From IMG/VR virus record IMGVR_UViG_3300001533_000167, positions 1 to 22,633 of that record: 22,633 nt of DNA, one strand, 5' to 3'. The first letter of the stretch is position 1. Every line of letters starts with the position of its first letter. Origin of the DNA: a virus. Made by a program: the position numbers and the translations under genes. Under the pieces are notes generated by a model, which ran no database searches, was not told the origin of the DNA, and was given only the letters and a program-made list of their open reading frames with translations. This document shows, one piece after another, positions 1 through 6,616 of the stretch.

Positions 1-8
1 TTTTGGGG

Positions 9-37
9 TTGATTAGGGGATTACCATATTGTATAAT
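9..37 (+). promoter_or_regulatory. Possible sigma70-type promoter upstream of the packaging genes
   Basis: TTGATT at 9-14 and a perfect TATAAT at 32-37 are separated by exactly 17 bases, the ideal sigma70 spacing. The predicted transcript start is near 44, so an mRNA from it would begin at the ATG at 45 of the first gene and be almost leaderless. The stretch is AT-rich and lies at the window edge, so a chance match is possible. If translation really starts at the ATG at 36, which overlaps the -10 box, this promoter could not express that form. Confidence 0.4.
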
Positions 38-44
38 GTTTATT

Positions 45-644
45 ATGCTTAAAAAAACAAATTTTGAAAATCAAAAATCTGAGCATCCTGTCCCGGATGT
101 CAAGAAGGCGAAACAACGTGACGACGATGTCGCGGAAGTAAAGACGGCTCTCGCGGAAGTAAAGACGGCTCTTGGTTCAATACTCAGAAAGGATGAACGC
201 GAACGAACCATAGAGTCATCCGTTACGCCGACGTTGACGTATAGGAGAAACAAGCGAGGCCAGTCCACGGACGCACAGCTCCGGGTGATGTGGAAGAAAG
301 GCCAATCGGGAAATCCCAAAGGGAGGCCTAAAAAGGAATTCACCATCTCGGATATGCTCCGGCAGATTGGCAGAGAAGAATTGATAATACATGATAGAGA
401 CGGAAAGCCTGTCAGGATGACTCGGCACGAGTTCGTAATGCGTCAAGCATACCTTGCCGCAGAGAATGGGAATAAGGACTTTGTTAAGTTCATTGCCGAG
501 AGAACAGAGGGGAAAGTACCGACAACGCTATCGCTAATGAACCATGATGACGAAAAAGTAGAGTATGATGTTATAAAAAATTTACTGTCGGGAAAAGGAA
601 AACACGATGCCAATTCAGCCGACTCAAACAAAGAGCCTCAGTGA
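45..644 (+). CDS. DUF5681 domain protein, putative terminase small subunit
   Basis: The product of about 199 residues carries the DUF5681 signature GQSGNPKGRPKK at roughly residues 86-97, followed by a helical region. DUF5681 proteins are commonly found just upstream of phage large terminases and are thought to act as the DNA-recognising small subunit; that role is an inference from family and position. The N-terminal 80 residues are charged and contain a perfect duplication of the heptad AEVKTAL, suggesting a coiled coil for oligomerisation. The start is uncertain: ATG codons at 36 and 45 are both in frame, neither has a Shine-Dalgarno sequence, and a TTG lies at position 3. I chose 45 because it follows the candidate promoter. 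The 3' end overlaps the next gene by 38 bases. Confidence 0.7.
   Translation: MLKKTNFENQKSEHPVPDVKKAKQRDDDVAEVKTALAEVKTALGSILRKDERERTIESSVTPTLTYRRNKRGQSTDAQLRVMWKKGQSGNPKGRPKKEFTISDMLRQIGREELIIHDRDGKPVRMTRHEFVMRQAYLAAENGNKDFVKFIAERTEGKVPTTLSLMNHDDEKVEYDVIKNLLSGKGKHDANSADSNKEPQ
131..172 (+). repeat. Perfect 21-bp tandem direct repeat inside the DUF5681 gene
   Basis: Two identical 21-base units (131-151 and 152-172) sit head to tail and each encodes the seven residues AEVKTAL with adjacent codons. The length keeps the reading frame and equals one coiled-coil heptad, so each copy would lengthen a helix by one turn set. The absence of any difference between copies points to a recent duplication. 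Confidence 0.9.
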
Positions 645-972
645 GAACCTGCGAATGCTTGAAAACGAAATTGATAAGATCGCAACACAGCCGAACCCGC
701 TTGACAGCACCATTCCCAGAGAGCCGGCGCTGCTTAGAATAAGGCCCGTATTGCAAATTGTGGGGGACCGGGACAGGGCGAACGGCGACCTCAAAGCGAT
801 AGGGTCGAGAGTGGCTTATCTCGCACGTCGTCTCCGCTGCAAACCGTATCCGGTTGACCCAACTACCGATGCGCCTTACAAGCGCGGTATCTACCTCTCT
901 GACGGCGACGCGCCTTTCGACTTGATTGAGGTACTTAACAAGCTGCTCGATTACCTCGGGTGCCCGGAGTGA
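607..972 (+). CDS. Hypothetical protein between small and large terminase genes
   Basis: This 121-residue protein is not one I recognise. It has a Gln/Asn/Thr-containing N-terminus, a central basic helix with the stretch VAYLARRLRCKPYP, and an acidic C-terminal helix (about 100-121). No membrane segment or signal peptide is visible. The ATG at 607 has an AAGGA sequence about eight bases upstream and lies inside the preceding gene; an alternative in-frame ATG at 655 has a weaker ribosome site. It overlaps the large terminase start, so all three genes look translationally coupled. Its place suggests a packaging or early head-assembly accessory role, but nothing in the sequence shows a function. 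Confidence 0.65.
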   Translation: MPIQPTQTKSLSENLRMLENEIDKIATQPNPLDSTIPREPALLRIRPVLQIVGDRDRANGDLKAIGSRVAYLARRLRCKPYPVDPTTDAPYKRGIYLSDGDAPFDLIEVLNKLLDYLGCPE

Positions 973-2234
973 TTAAGCAAATTTACGAGCCTTCGCCCAA
1001 AATGGTATTCTGTGCGCAGAATGCGCATAGGGCAAAGTTCCGCATATTCGACGGGCCTGTACGCTCGGGGAAAACCTTCACGGCGAATTTCATTTCTTTA
1101 CAAGAGATACAAGCACTGCCTTCGTGCAATGTGCTCGTATCGGGTTATTCAATTTCCACAGCCGCCCGTAACGTACTCGCATCGTGGAAAGAGAGTATAG
1201 ACCCAAATAATAGGGGAATCTTCAAATCGAACCGGGATGCTAAAGATGACTACGTCACGATCAACTGGAGAGGTTTACGGGATAAGAAATTTTACATTCG
1301 TGGCGCTGCGAAGGAATCGGATTACAAGTCGATACAGGGAGCGACGTTCGGGTATTGGCTATGTGACGAATTCACACGGCATCATGAGTCCTTTACCGAT
1401 ATGGCAATGACGCGGATGTCACCACCGTATGCGAAAGGCATTTTTACCACCAATGCCGAGTCCCCTTACCACTATGTCAAGAAGCGCTTTATTGACAATG
1501 AGGAACTGCACCAAAAATTACTTTGGATGCGGTTCCAGTTCCAGCTAAATGACAACCCCTCGCTATCGCCCGACTATGTGGCGATGCTGGAGGCAACGTA
1601 CACAGGAATCTTTTACAAGCGTTTCATACTCAATGAGTGGTGTGTGGCTGAGGGTGTCATTTACGATATGTTCAGCGATTCGCACATTGTCAGCCAGAAC
1701 CCGCAAGCGAAGTTCCACGTTGTCGGCATCGACTACGGCACCTCAAACCCCACATGCTTCATACTCTTTGGTGTCAATCCCGGAGGTAAACCTTGCATAT
1801 GGGCAGAGCGGGAATACTACTACGATAGCTCAGTTGACGGACACCAGAAGACCGATGAGGAATACGCGGATGAATTTGTCAAGTTCTTGAGGGGAGTACG
1901 GCCTGCTGTGATTTACCCAGACCCGAGTGCGGCATCGTTCATACAAGCGCTGAAGCGCAAGGGGTATGCGAGTATACGGCCAGCGGACAACTCGGTGATT
2001 GACGGGATAAGAACGCAAGCCCGTTTGTTGACCTCCGGTATGTACAAAGTGAACAGCGCATGTAAGCAAACGATAAAAGACTACTCTGTTTATTCATGGG
2101 ACAGGGCAGCGAGCGCGAAGGGTGACGACAAGCCGATAAAGCAAAATGACCATACAAAGGATGCCGAGCGCTATGTGCTCAATACAAGATACGGCAATGA
2201 TGGCACCGATCTAAATACTCTTGCGAAATGGTAG
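960..2234 (+). CDS. terL: Phage terminase large subunit (ATPase and nuclease)
   Basis: This is the packaging motor, which uses ATP to pump DNA through the portal and cuts the concatemer. The N-terminal ATPase has a Walker A motif GPVRSGKT at residues 32-39, a Walker B-like GYWLCDE at 131-137 with catalytic Glu137, and a coupling motif TTN at about 163-165. The C-terminal RNase H-like nuclease begins at VVGIDYGTSNP with Asp258, and further acidic positions lie in IYPDPSAASF and in KDAERYVLN near the end, which is typical of the PBSX-type terminase family. At 424 residues it is full length. The start shown is GTG 960; GTG 969 is equally plausible because it forms a GTGA overlap with the upstream stop. 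It precedes the portal gene, as is usual. Confidence 0.95.
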   Translation: MPGVIKQIYEPSPKMVFCAQNAHRAKFRIFDGPVRSGKTFTANFISLQEIQALPSCNVLVSGYSISTAARNVLASWKESIDPNNRGIFKSNRDAKDDYVTINWRGLRDKKFYIRGAAKESDYKSIQGATFGYWLCDEFTRHHESFTDMAMTRMSPPYAKGIFTTNAESPYHYVKKRFIDNEELHQKLLWMRFQFQLNDNPSLSPDYVAMLEATYTGIFYKRFILNEWCVAEGVIYDMFSDSHIVSQNPQAKFHVVGIDYGTSNPTCFILFGVNPGGKPCIWAEREYYYDSSVDGHQKTDEEYADEFVKFLRGVRPAVIYPDPSAASFIQALKRKGYASIRPADNSVIDGIRTQARLLTSGMYKVNSACKQTIKDYSVYSWDRAASAKGDDKPIKQNDHTKDAERYVLNTRYGNDGTDLNTLAKW

Positions 2235-3529
2235 GGACTATGAAAAGTAAACGAGCTGACGGGTGGATGAACCTGCTCACGGGTTTGGGCGTGAAGGGGG
2301 CTGACAAGCGCAAGTCAACTACCTTCGCAGGCGCAAAGACGTTGAACCAGCAAACGCTCACCGACCTTTACACGGGGGACGGATTTGCGCAACGTATCGT
2401 GAACCTCGTGGCAAAGGATATGGTTCGTGAGTGGTTCAAGGTGCATGGCGATGATGAAGGTTTGCTGCTGCAGGGGCTTGACACACTAAGAGCGAAGAAT
2501 CATTTCGCTCGCGCTCTCCGTTGGTCCCGCCTGTACGGTGGTTCCGCAATGGTGATGGGAATTGATGATGGGGGGGAACTGCAGGACGAGCTTCGCGAGG
2601 AGTCAATTCGTAATGTGGAATTCCTGCGTGTTTACAACCGGCACCAGCTTTCACCCCAGAGCACGTATACCTCGCCCGAACATAAAAGTTACGGCAAGCC
2701 CGAGACCTATATGGTGTCGTCCATAAGCGGTTCGCCTTACGTTGTGCATGAGTCAAGGATGTTGAAGTTCGACGGCGTTGATGTGCCGGATGACGTGAGG
2801 GCACACAATAACGGATGGGGCAACTCTGTGCTGCAATCGACATACGACCGAATTCGTGGTCTAGGGGAGGCATACGCGAATGTGGAGAGCATTATAAATG
2901 AGTTCGTTATAGGTACGTTGACGGTTCGGAATTTGGCCGAGCTACTCGCATCCGGTCAAGAATCGTTGGTACATGCGCGGCTCAACCAAATTGATCTGTC
3001 GAAACACATTATAAATACTGTGCTGCTTGACGAAAATGAGAGGTTCGAGCGCGTCACCTCCACCGTGTCCGGGCTCGACGGTCTTATTGACAAATTGGAA
3101 AAATCGCTTTCGGCTGTAACTGGTATCCCGGTGACGTTGCTCATGGGAGAATCCCCCGCAGGCTTACAGGCTACGGGCGCAAGCGATATCCGGCTGTACT
3201 ACGACTCAGTAGCAGCGGATCAGGAGGTTTCTTTACAGCCGCAACTCGAAACGATGCTTCGTATCCTTATGCTGGCAAAGCAGGGGCCGTTCGGCGGCAA
3301 GGAGCTTGACAGTTGGACAATTGAGTTCAGTCCGCTTTGGCAGCCGACTGAGAAAGAGGTTGCGGAGACGAAGAAGATCGTTGCGGACGCTGATCATATT
3401 TACCTGCTTGACGGAGTGGTGCTGCCGGAGGAGATCGCGCAGTCGCGCTTCGGAGGTGGCCAGTACAGCGCCGATACGCGGTTGATGTACGACCGCACAC
3501 GACCGAGCATTGACAGGGGCGAGCAGTGA
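2228..3529 (+). CDS. Portal protein, DUF1073 family
   Basis: The portal forms the dodecameric ring at one capsid vertex through which DNA enters and to which the tail attaches. The 433-residue protein matches the DUF1073 family of phage portals: an early LYTGDGFAQRIVNLVAKDMV helix, the RWSRLYGGSAMVMGI core at about residues 96-110, and the diagnostic MGESPAGLQATGASDIRLYY segment near 305-325. It lies directly after the large terminase and before a head morphogenesis gene, the standard portal position. ATG 2228 overlaps the terminase stop but lacks a ribosome site. ATG 2240, preceded by GTAGGG, would shorten the protein by four residues and may be the real start. Confidence 0.92.
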   Translation: MVGTMKSKRADGWMNLLTGLGVKGADKRKSTTFAGAKTLNQQTLTDLYTGDGFAQRIVNLVAKDMVREWFKVHGDDEGLLLQGLDTLRAKNHFARALRWSRLYGGSAMVMGIDDGGELQDELREESIRNVEFLRVYNRHQLSPQSTYTSPEHKSYGKPETYMVSSISGSPYVVHESRMLKFDGVDVPDDVRAHNNGWGNSVLQSTYDRIRGLGEAYANVESIINEFVIGTLTVRNLAELLASGQESLVHARLNQIDLSKHIINTVLLDENERFERVTSTVSGLDGLIDKLEKSLSAVTGIPVTLLMGESPAGLQATGASDIRLYYDSVAADQEVSLQPQLETMLRILMLAKQGPFGGKELDSWTIEFSPLWQPTEKEVAETKKIVADADHIYLLDGVVLPEEIAQSRFGGGQYSADTRLMYDRTRPSIDRGEQ

Positions 3530-4467
3530 ATATAAAGGAGCTGCTGAATCAGCCGGGTGGTATACGTGCGCCCAGAGTACGCGGGAGGGTGAATCTGGCG
3601 TACCCGAGCGCTATTGAGGCAAAGTATTTCTCGCACCTCGTGGATTACGTGAAGAGGCTGCGAAAGGTGCTTGACGAGCAGACAGGAATATTTTTGCCGT
3701 TGATAGAGAGCGAGGTTGCTGCTGAGAAGACCATTCGTCAAGACGCATGGCCGCAGGATGTGATGCGGATGCTGAGTATTATCCGTAAAGAGTTCGACGT
3801 GATGAAACGAGCCGTAGGGCCGTTGATTGAGGGCGTTGCTGACGAGGTGAGCGAATTTGAGTTGAGGCAATGGCAAAGCACGATGCAGAAAATTGTCGGC
3901 ATTGAGTTGTATGCCGCTGAACCTTGGCTGCGGGACGAGCTGCAGGCATTTACAATTCAGAACGTGGAGCTGATCCACAAGTTGACGGATGACTTAGCTA
4001 GTGACGTTGGTACAATTGTCAATTCGGGATTTCGCGCAGGTAAACGCCATGAGACAATTCGCAACGAGCTGCTCGGCACGAACCTCGAGGGGCTCGATCA
4101 TGTACCTGCATTGCGCAAAGTGGAGAACAGGGCAAAACTCATTGCGCGTGATCAGGTAGCGAAACTCAATTCAGAACTAAACCATCTTCGGCAGGAACAG
4201 GTAGGACTCGAGCTTTACGTATGGCGCACCTCGCTTGACGAGCGTGTGCGTGCTTCGCATGATCTGCTTGACGGAATGTATTGTAAATGGGACGATGCGA
4301 TTGTTTACTCACAGGATGGCGTGAACTGGAAACCTCGCACTTCTTCGATGTTCCATGGGCATCCGGGCGAGGACTACCAATGCAGATGTGTGGCGGAGCC
4401 AGTATTTGAGATACCCGAGCGGCAAACACGAAGAGGGCACGAAGAGGGAGGGGAGCGTGAGCAGTAG
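3526..4467 (+). CDS. Phage head morphogenesis protein, SPP1 gp7 / Mu F-like
   Basis: This 313-residue minor head protein belongs to the family that binds the portal inside the procapsid. The N-terminal half is helical and charged. The C-terminal half has the family layout: RAKLIARDQVAKLNSELN at about 204-221, then YVWRTSLDERVRASHDLLDG near 231-250, and the cysteine-containing end HPGEDYQCRCVAEPVF. The GTG start at 3526 makes a GTGA overlap with the portal stop, and an AGGGGC stretch upstream can serve as ribosome site, so it is probably coupled to portal translation. The final ten or so residues are charged and overlap the next small gene. Confidence 0.88.
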   Translation: MNIKELLNQPGGIRAPRVRGRVNLAYPSAIEAKYFSHLVDYVKRLRKVLDEQTGIFLPLIESEVAAEKTIRQDAWPQDVMRMLSIIRKEFDVMKRAVGPLIEGVADEVSEFELRQWQSTMQKIVGIELYAAEPWLRDELQAFTIQNVELIHKLTDDLASDVGTIVNSGFRAGKRHETIRNELLGTNLEGLDHVPALRKVENRAKLIARDQVAKLNSELNHLRQEQVGLELYVWRTSLDERVRASHDLLDGMYCKWDDAIVYSQDGVNWKPRTSSMFHGHPGEDYQCRCVAEPVFEIPERQTRRGHEEGGEREQ

Positions 4468-4639
4468 CGTTGATATTGCAAAGCTGCTTGACGATAAGTT
4501 AAGCGAGTATCTTGTGAGCGAGTTCACGGGACAAATATCATTTCATCTTCATTGTCGTAAAGGCGGCGTTGGGAGGATTTTCCTGGAAGTCAAGCAGAAT
4601 TTTGGCAAGGATGATTTCACCGATAAGTGCGAAGATTGA
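4457..4639 (+). CDS. Small hypothetical protein (60 aa)
   Basis: I do not recognise this protein. A GTG at 4457 is preceded at good distance by a purine-rich ribosome site (GGGAGGGG), and the frame runs 60 codons to the stop at 4639. The product has an acidic N-terminal helix (SSVDIAKLLDDKLSEYL) and a C-terminal part that looks like two beta strands. No membrane segment is seen. It overlaps the head morphogenesis gene by 11 bases and is the last gene before the large non-coding spacer, so it may mark the end of the first transcription unit. The frame is also open upstream of 4457, but that part is a shadow of the previous gene. Confidence 0.55.
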   Translation: MSSSVDIAKLLDDKLSEYLVSEFTGQISFHLHCRKGGVGRIFLEVKQNFGKDDFTDKCED

Positions 4640-4663
4640 CATCCACTTGGTATAGAAATTTTC

Positions 4664-4692
4664 TTGACTTTGGCATTTTTATTTAGTATACT
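4664..4692 (+). promoter_or_regulatory. Strong sigma70-type promoter in the head-gene spacer
   Basis: TTGACT at 4664-4669 and TATACT at 4687-4692 each match the sigma70 consensus in five of six positions and are exactly 17 bases apart. The flanks are AT-rich. The predicted start is an A near 4698-4699. It lies in the only long non-coding gap of the window, just after a stop codon at 4639, and points toward the hairpins and T-tract that end near 4828, as well as toward the head genes. Confidence 0.75.
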
Positions 4693-4698
4693 TTAATA

Positions 4699-4828
4699 AC
4701 ATCGGCTATCTGTGCGCCTTAACTGTTACGCACTGACCCGAGCGAGTATTGAGCACATTCGTCATTTTTCCCCGCTGTCCTCTGCCGGCGAGGTTTTCCT
4801 TCGAATGCTCACTCGCTCGGGTTTTTTT
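4699..4828 (+). ncRNA. Candidate structured small RNA or attenuated leader, about 130 nt
   Basis: A promoter with a start near 4699 and an intrinsic-terminator-like end near 4828 delimit a transcript of about 130 nt with no convincing gene inside. Two hairpins are visible: GTGCG at 4712-4716 with CGCAC at 4729-4733, and a long stem 4736-4822. The second has 12 perfect pairs, a three-base bulge, five pairs (4751-4755 with 4806-4810), a two-base bulge, and four pairs (4758-4761 with 4802-4805). Inside its loop a smaller hairpin, CCTC with GAGG around a TGCCGGC loop, is possible. It resembles neither a tRNA nor an RNA family I know. It could be a phage small RNA or the 5' leader of the head operon. 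Confidence 0.5.
4736..4828 (+). terminator. Rho-independent terminator-like hairpin upstream of the protease gene
   Basis: A perfect 12-base inverted repeat (ACCCGAGCGAGT at 4736-4747, complement at 4811-4822) closes a stem that is followed directly by seven T residues at 4822-4828. The 63-base interior is unusually long but itself partly paired, so the closing stem can still form. The ribosome site of the next gene (GGAGG at 4835-4839) lies just past the T-run, so the element could act as an attenuator between the promoter and the head genes. Confidence 0.65.
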
Positions 4829-4847
4829 ATTTGTGGAGGCTTTATAC

Positions 4848-6041
4848 ATGGGAATTCAGTCCAATCTTCGTTTCGATTACATGCCTGTTCGCTCTCGTAA
4901 AGTAACGAGGACGGACGAAGGCTATCTCTCCGGTAGTGCCGCTATTGCGAAGGTGGGAGTGCTTACGTACCGGTTGACGGATGGCACGACACGGAAAGAA
5001 TTCGTTCCGCCCGAGACCCTGTTCAACGAAGACAGCTTCGCCTCACTTCGTCTGAAACCCATCACCAGTGCCCACCCTCCAGAGAAATTACTTGATGCAC
5101 GAAGCGTCAAGCGACGGTATGTCGGCACAATAGGCGAGAATGTTATCCGTGAAGATGATGCCCTCGTCACTTCACTTATTGTAATGGACAGCGAAGCGAT
5201 TAAAGGCGTGGAGAATGGGCAGCATCAATTATCACCCGGATACGTATGCGAACTGGAAATGATCCCCGGCGAGCACAACGGCGAGCGCTACGACGCGGTT
5301 CAGGTCAAGCGCTCCTACAACCATGTAGCGCTCGTTGACAGTGCAAGAGGCGGAGCGGATTTGAAATTGCACCTTGACGGCATGGACGACAATGTGCGCC
5401 TTGACGGATTTGAGCAGATTAGCGAATTACTTAACGACAATAAAAACCCACAACACAATCAAAGGAGTGGTAGAATGCTGAAAAAGATTTCACTTGACGG
5501 AATTGAGTACGAGGCAGCGCCGGAAGTCTTGCTGCGTCTTGACAAGATGGAGAAGGAACTTGTCGCGTCGGAAGAAGCGCTTGCGACCGTGACCGCTGAG
5601 GTTGAGACGGTGAAAGCCGACCGAGATACTATCCAGACGAAGTTAGATGAGGCGAATGCACGCGACATCATTGGTGAGGCGAAGGCCATTGCAGCGGCTC
5701 GCACTAAGCTCGAACGCGAAGCCTCGCCGTACTTGACGCCTGAGCAATTGACGAAACTGGATTCGATGACAGATCAGGAAGTACGCAACGCCGTGATTCT
5801 GAAAGCCTTCCCTAAAGCGGAAGCGCAGTTGAAGGACGCGAGCGATATCTACTTGACAGCTCGCTACGACAGCGCTGTAGAGATCTTGGCCGAGATCCCG
5901 AGCGACGCTTTCGCATCGCAGCGCAAAGCGGTTAACGGTGGTGTGCGGACTGACAAGCGCGACGAAGTCGATCAGGCGGCAGCGCGTAAAAAGATGGAAG
6001 AGGACGCGAAGAACGCGTACGTTTCGGCGTCCGCGAAGTAA
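4848..6041 (+). CDS. DUF2213 prohead protease fused to scaffold domain
   Basis: This 397-residue protein combines a DUF2213-type capsid maturation protease with a C-terminal scaffold region. The protease part (about 1-175) has the family block GYVCELEMIPGEHNGERYD followed by SYNHVALVDSARGGAD, in which His159 and Ser165 are the likely catalytic His and Ser, as in related prohead proteases. Residues 210-397 are highly charged and helical with coiled-coil character, as expected of a scaffold. The ATG at 4848 has GGAGG eight bases upstream. The frame is open for 33 more codons upstream, but that part crosses the terminator hairpin and lacks a ribosome site. It precedes cement and capsid genes, the normal order. 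Confidence 0.85.
   Translation: MGIQSNLRFDYMPVRSRKVTRTDEGYLSGSAAIAKVGVLTYRLTDGTTRKEFVPPETLFNEDSFASLRLKPITSAHPPEKLLDARSVKRRYVGTIGENVIREDDALVTSLIVMDSEAIKGVENGQHQLSPGYVCELEMIPGEHNGERYDAVQVKRSYNHVALVDSARGGADLKLHLDGMDDNVRLDGFEQISELLNDNKNPQHNQRSGRMLKKISLDGIEYEAAPEVLLRLDKMEKELVASEEALATVTAEVETVKADRDTIQTKLDEANARDIIGEAKAIAAARTKLEREASPYLTPEQLTKLDSMTDQEVRNAVILKAFPKAEAQLKDASDIYLTARYDSAVEILAEIPSDAFASQRKAVNGGVRTDKRDEVDQAAARKKMEEDAKNAYVSASAK
5475..6041 (+). CDS. Nested in-frame scaffold protein (internal start)
   Basis: Inside the protease gene, an AAAGGAG at 5461-5467 stands seven bases before an in-frame ATG at 5475. This is one of the best ribosome sites in the window, although it lies within coding sequence. 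Starting there gives a 188-residue, charged, largely helical protein (MLKKISLDG... to ...ASAK) with a likely coiled coil over its first 80 residues, equal to the scaffold domain alone. Lambda C/Nu3 and Mu I/Z show the same arrangement, where the nested product is the main scaffold and the long form is the protease. That it is made here is an inference from the ribosome site and these precedents. Confidence 0.7.
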   Translation: MLKKISLDGIEYEAAPEVLLRLDKMEKELVASEEALATVTAEVETVKADRDTIQTKLDEANARDIIGEAKAIAAARTKLEREASPYLTPEQLTKLDSMTDQEVRNAVILKAFPKAEAQLKDASDIYLTARYDSAVEILAEIPSDAFASQRKAVNGGVRTDKRDEVDQAAARKKMEEDAKNAYVSASAK

Positions 6042-6084
6042 ACAGAACAGACAACAATTTCAAAATTTCTCAGGAGGATAGGTA

Positions 6085-6585
6085 ATGGCACAAACTTCTT
6101 ACGACAGAGATCAGGGGCTTGCTTTTGCGGGAATGAAAGCCGATGCCCGATTCGATGAGGTGGTTTCTTATCAGGCTGAAGGCGCAATTGCTTTCGGTCT
6201 CGGCGTTGTGCGCGGCACTGACAAAGAGCGGCAGGTGATTGTACCGAATGGCACTACTACCGGCATGGCGATGCAGGGCCTCGCGTTGTACACTCACAAG
6301 GAGCCCGTTGCGGGTGCAGCACGTTACGAGGACAAGGAAATGGTTTCTGTTCTTCGTAAAGGACGCGTATGGGTTCCGGTGGTCGGAACGATCACGACTG
6401 CGGATGCCCCCCGCATTATTGACACGGGCACGGATGCTGGAAAATTTACCGCTGCGACTACCGACTCGACGGCTATCGCTGGTCTACAGTTCGAGTCATC
6501 CTATGATGCAACGACCTCGGACTTAGCGCTGGCATTGCTTGACGTCAATCTGCCGCAGCAACATTGTAACAACGACGACGAATAA
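6085..6585 (+). CDS. Capsid cement (decoration) protein, Gp24-like
   Basis: The 166-residue protein resembles the structural cement protein Gp24 family of phages with DUF2184 capsids: an early IAFGLGVVRGTDKERQV segment, the GLALYTHKE block, and MVSVLRKGRVWVPV near the middle, all beta-rich. Such proteins bind the outside of the shell and stabilise it. The ATG at 6085 is preceded by an ideal CAGGAGG, and the 43-base A/T-rich leader between it and the protease gene suggests high expression. It sits immediately before the major capsid gene, the usual place. The C-terminus ends in a hydrophilic CNNDDE tail. Confidence 0.8.
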   Translation: MAQTSYDRDQGLAFAGMKADARFDEVVSYQAEGAIAFGLGVVRGTDKERQVIVPNGTTTGMAMQGLALYTHKEPVAGAARYEDKEMVSVLRKGRVWVPVVGTITTADAPRIIDTGTDAGKFTAATTDSTAIAGLQFESSYDATTSDLALALLDVNLPQQHCNNDDE

Positions 6586-6616
6586 CCTTTACAAAAAGTA
6601 ACAAGGAGTTTTTAAC

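Noticed and set aside
4636-4656. TTGACA at 4636-4641 as a -35 box with the TATAGA at 4651.
   Set aside because: The spacing is only nine bases; the TTGACT-17-TATACT pair just downstream is far better.
4699-4828. tRNA or tmRNA in the spacer.
   Set aside because: No cloverleaf, no T-loop GTTCRANYC motif and no 3' CCA; the structure is two hairpins and a T-run.
4749-4847. Longer N-terminus of the DUF2213 protein starting at 4749.
   Set aside because: It crosses the terminator hairpin, has no ribosome site and no family similarity, whereas ATG 4848 has GGAGG at ideal distance.
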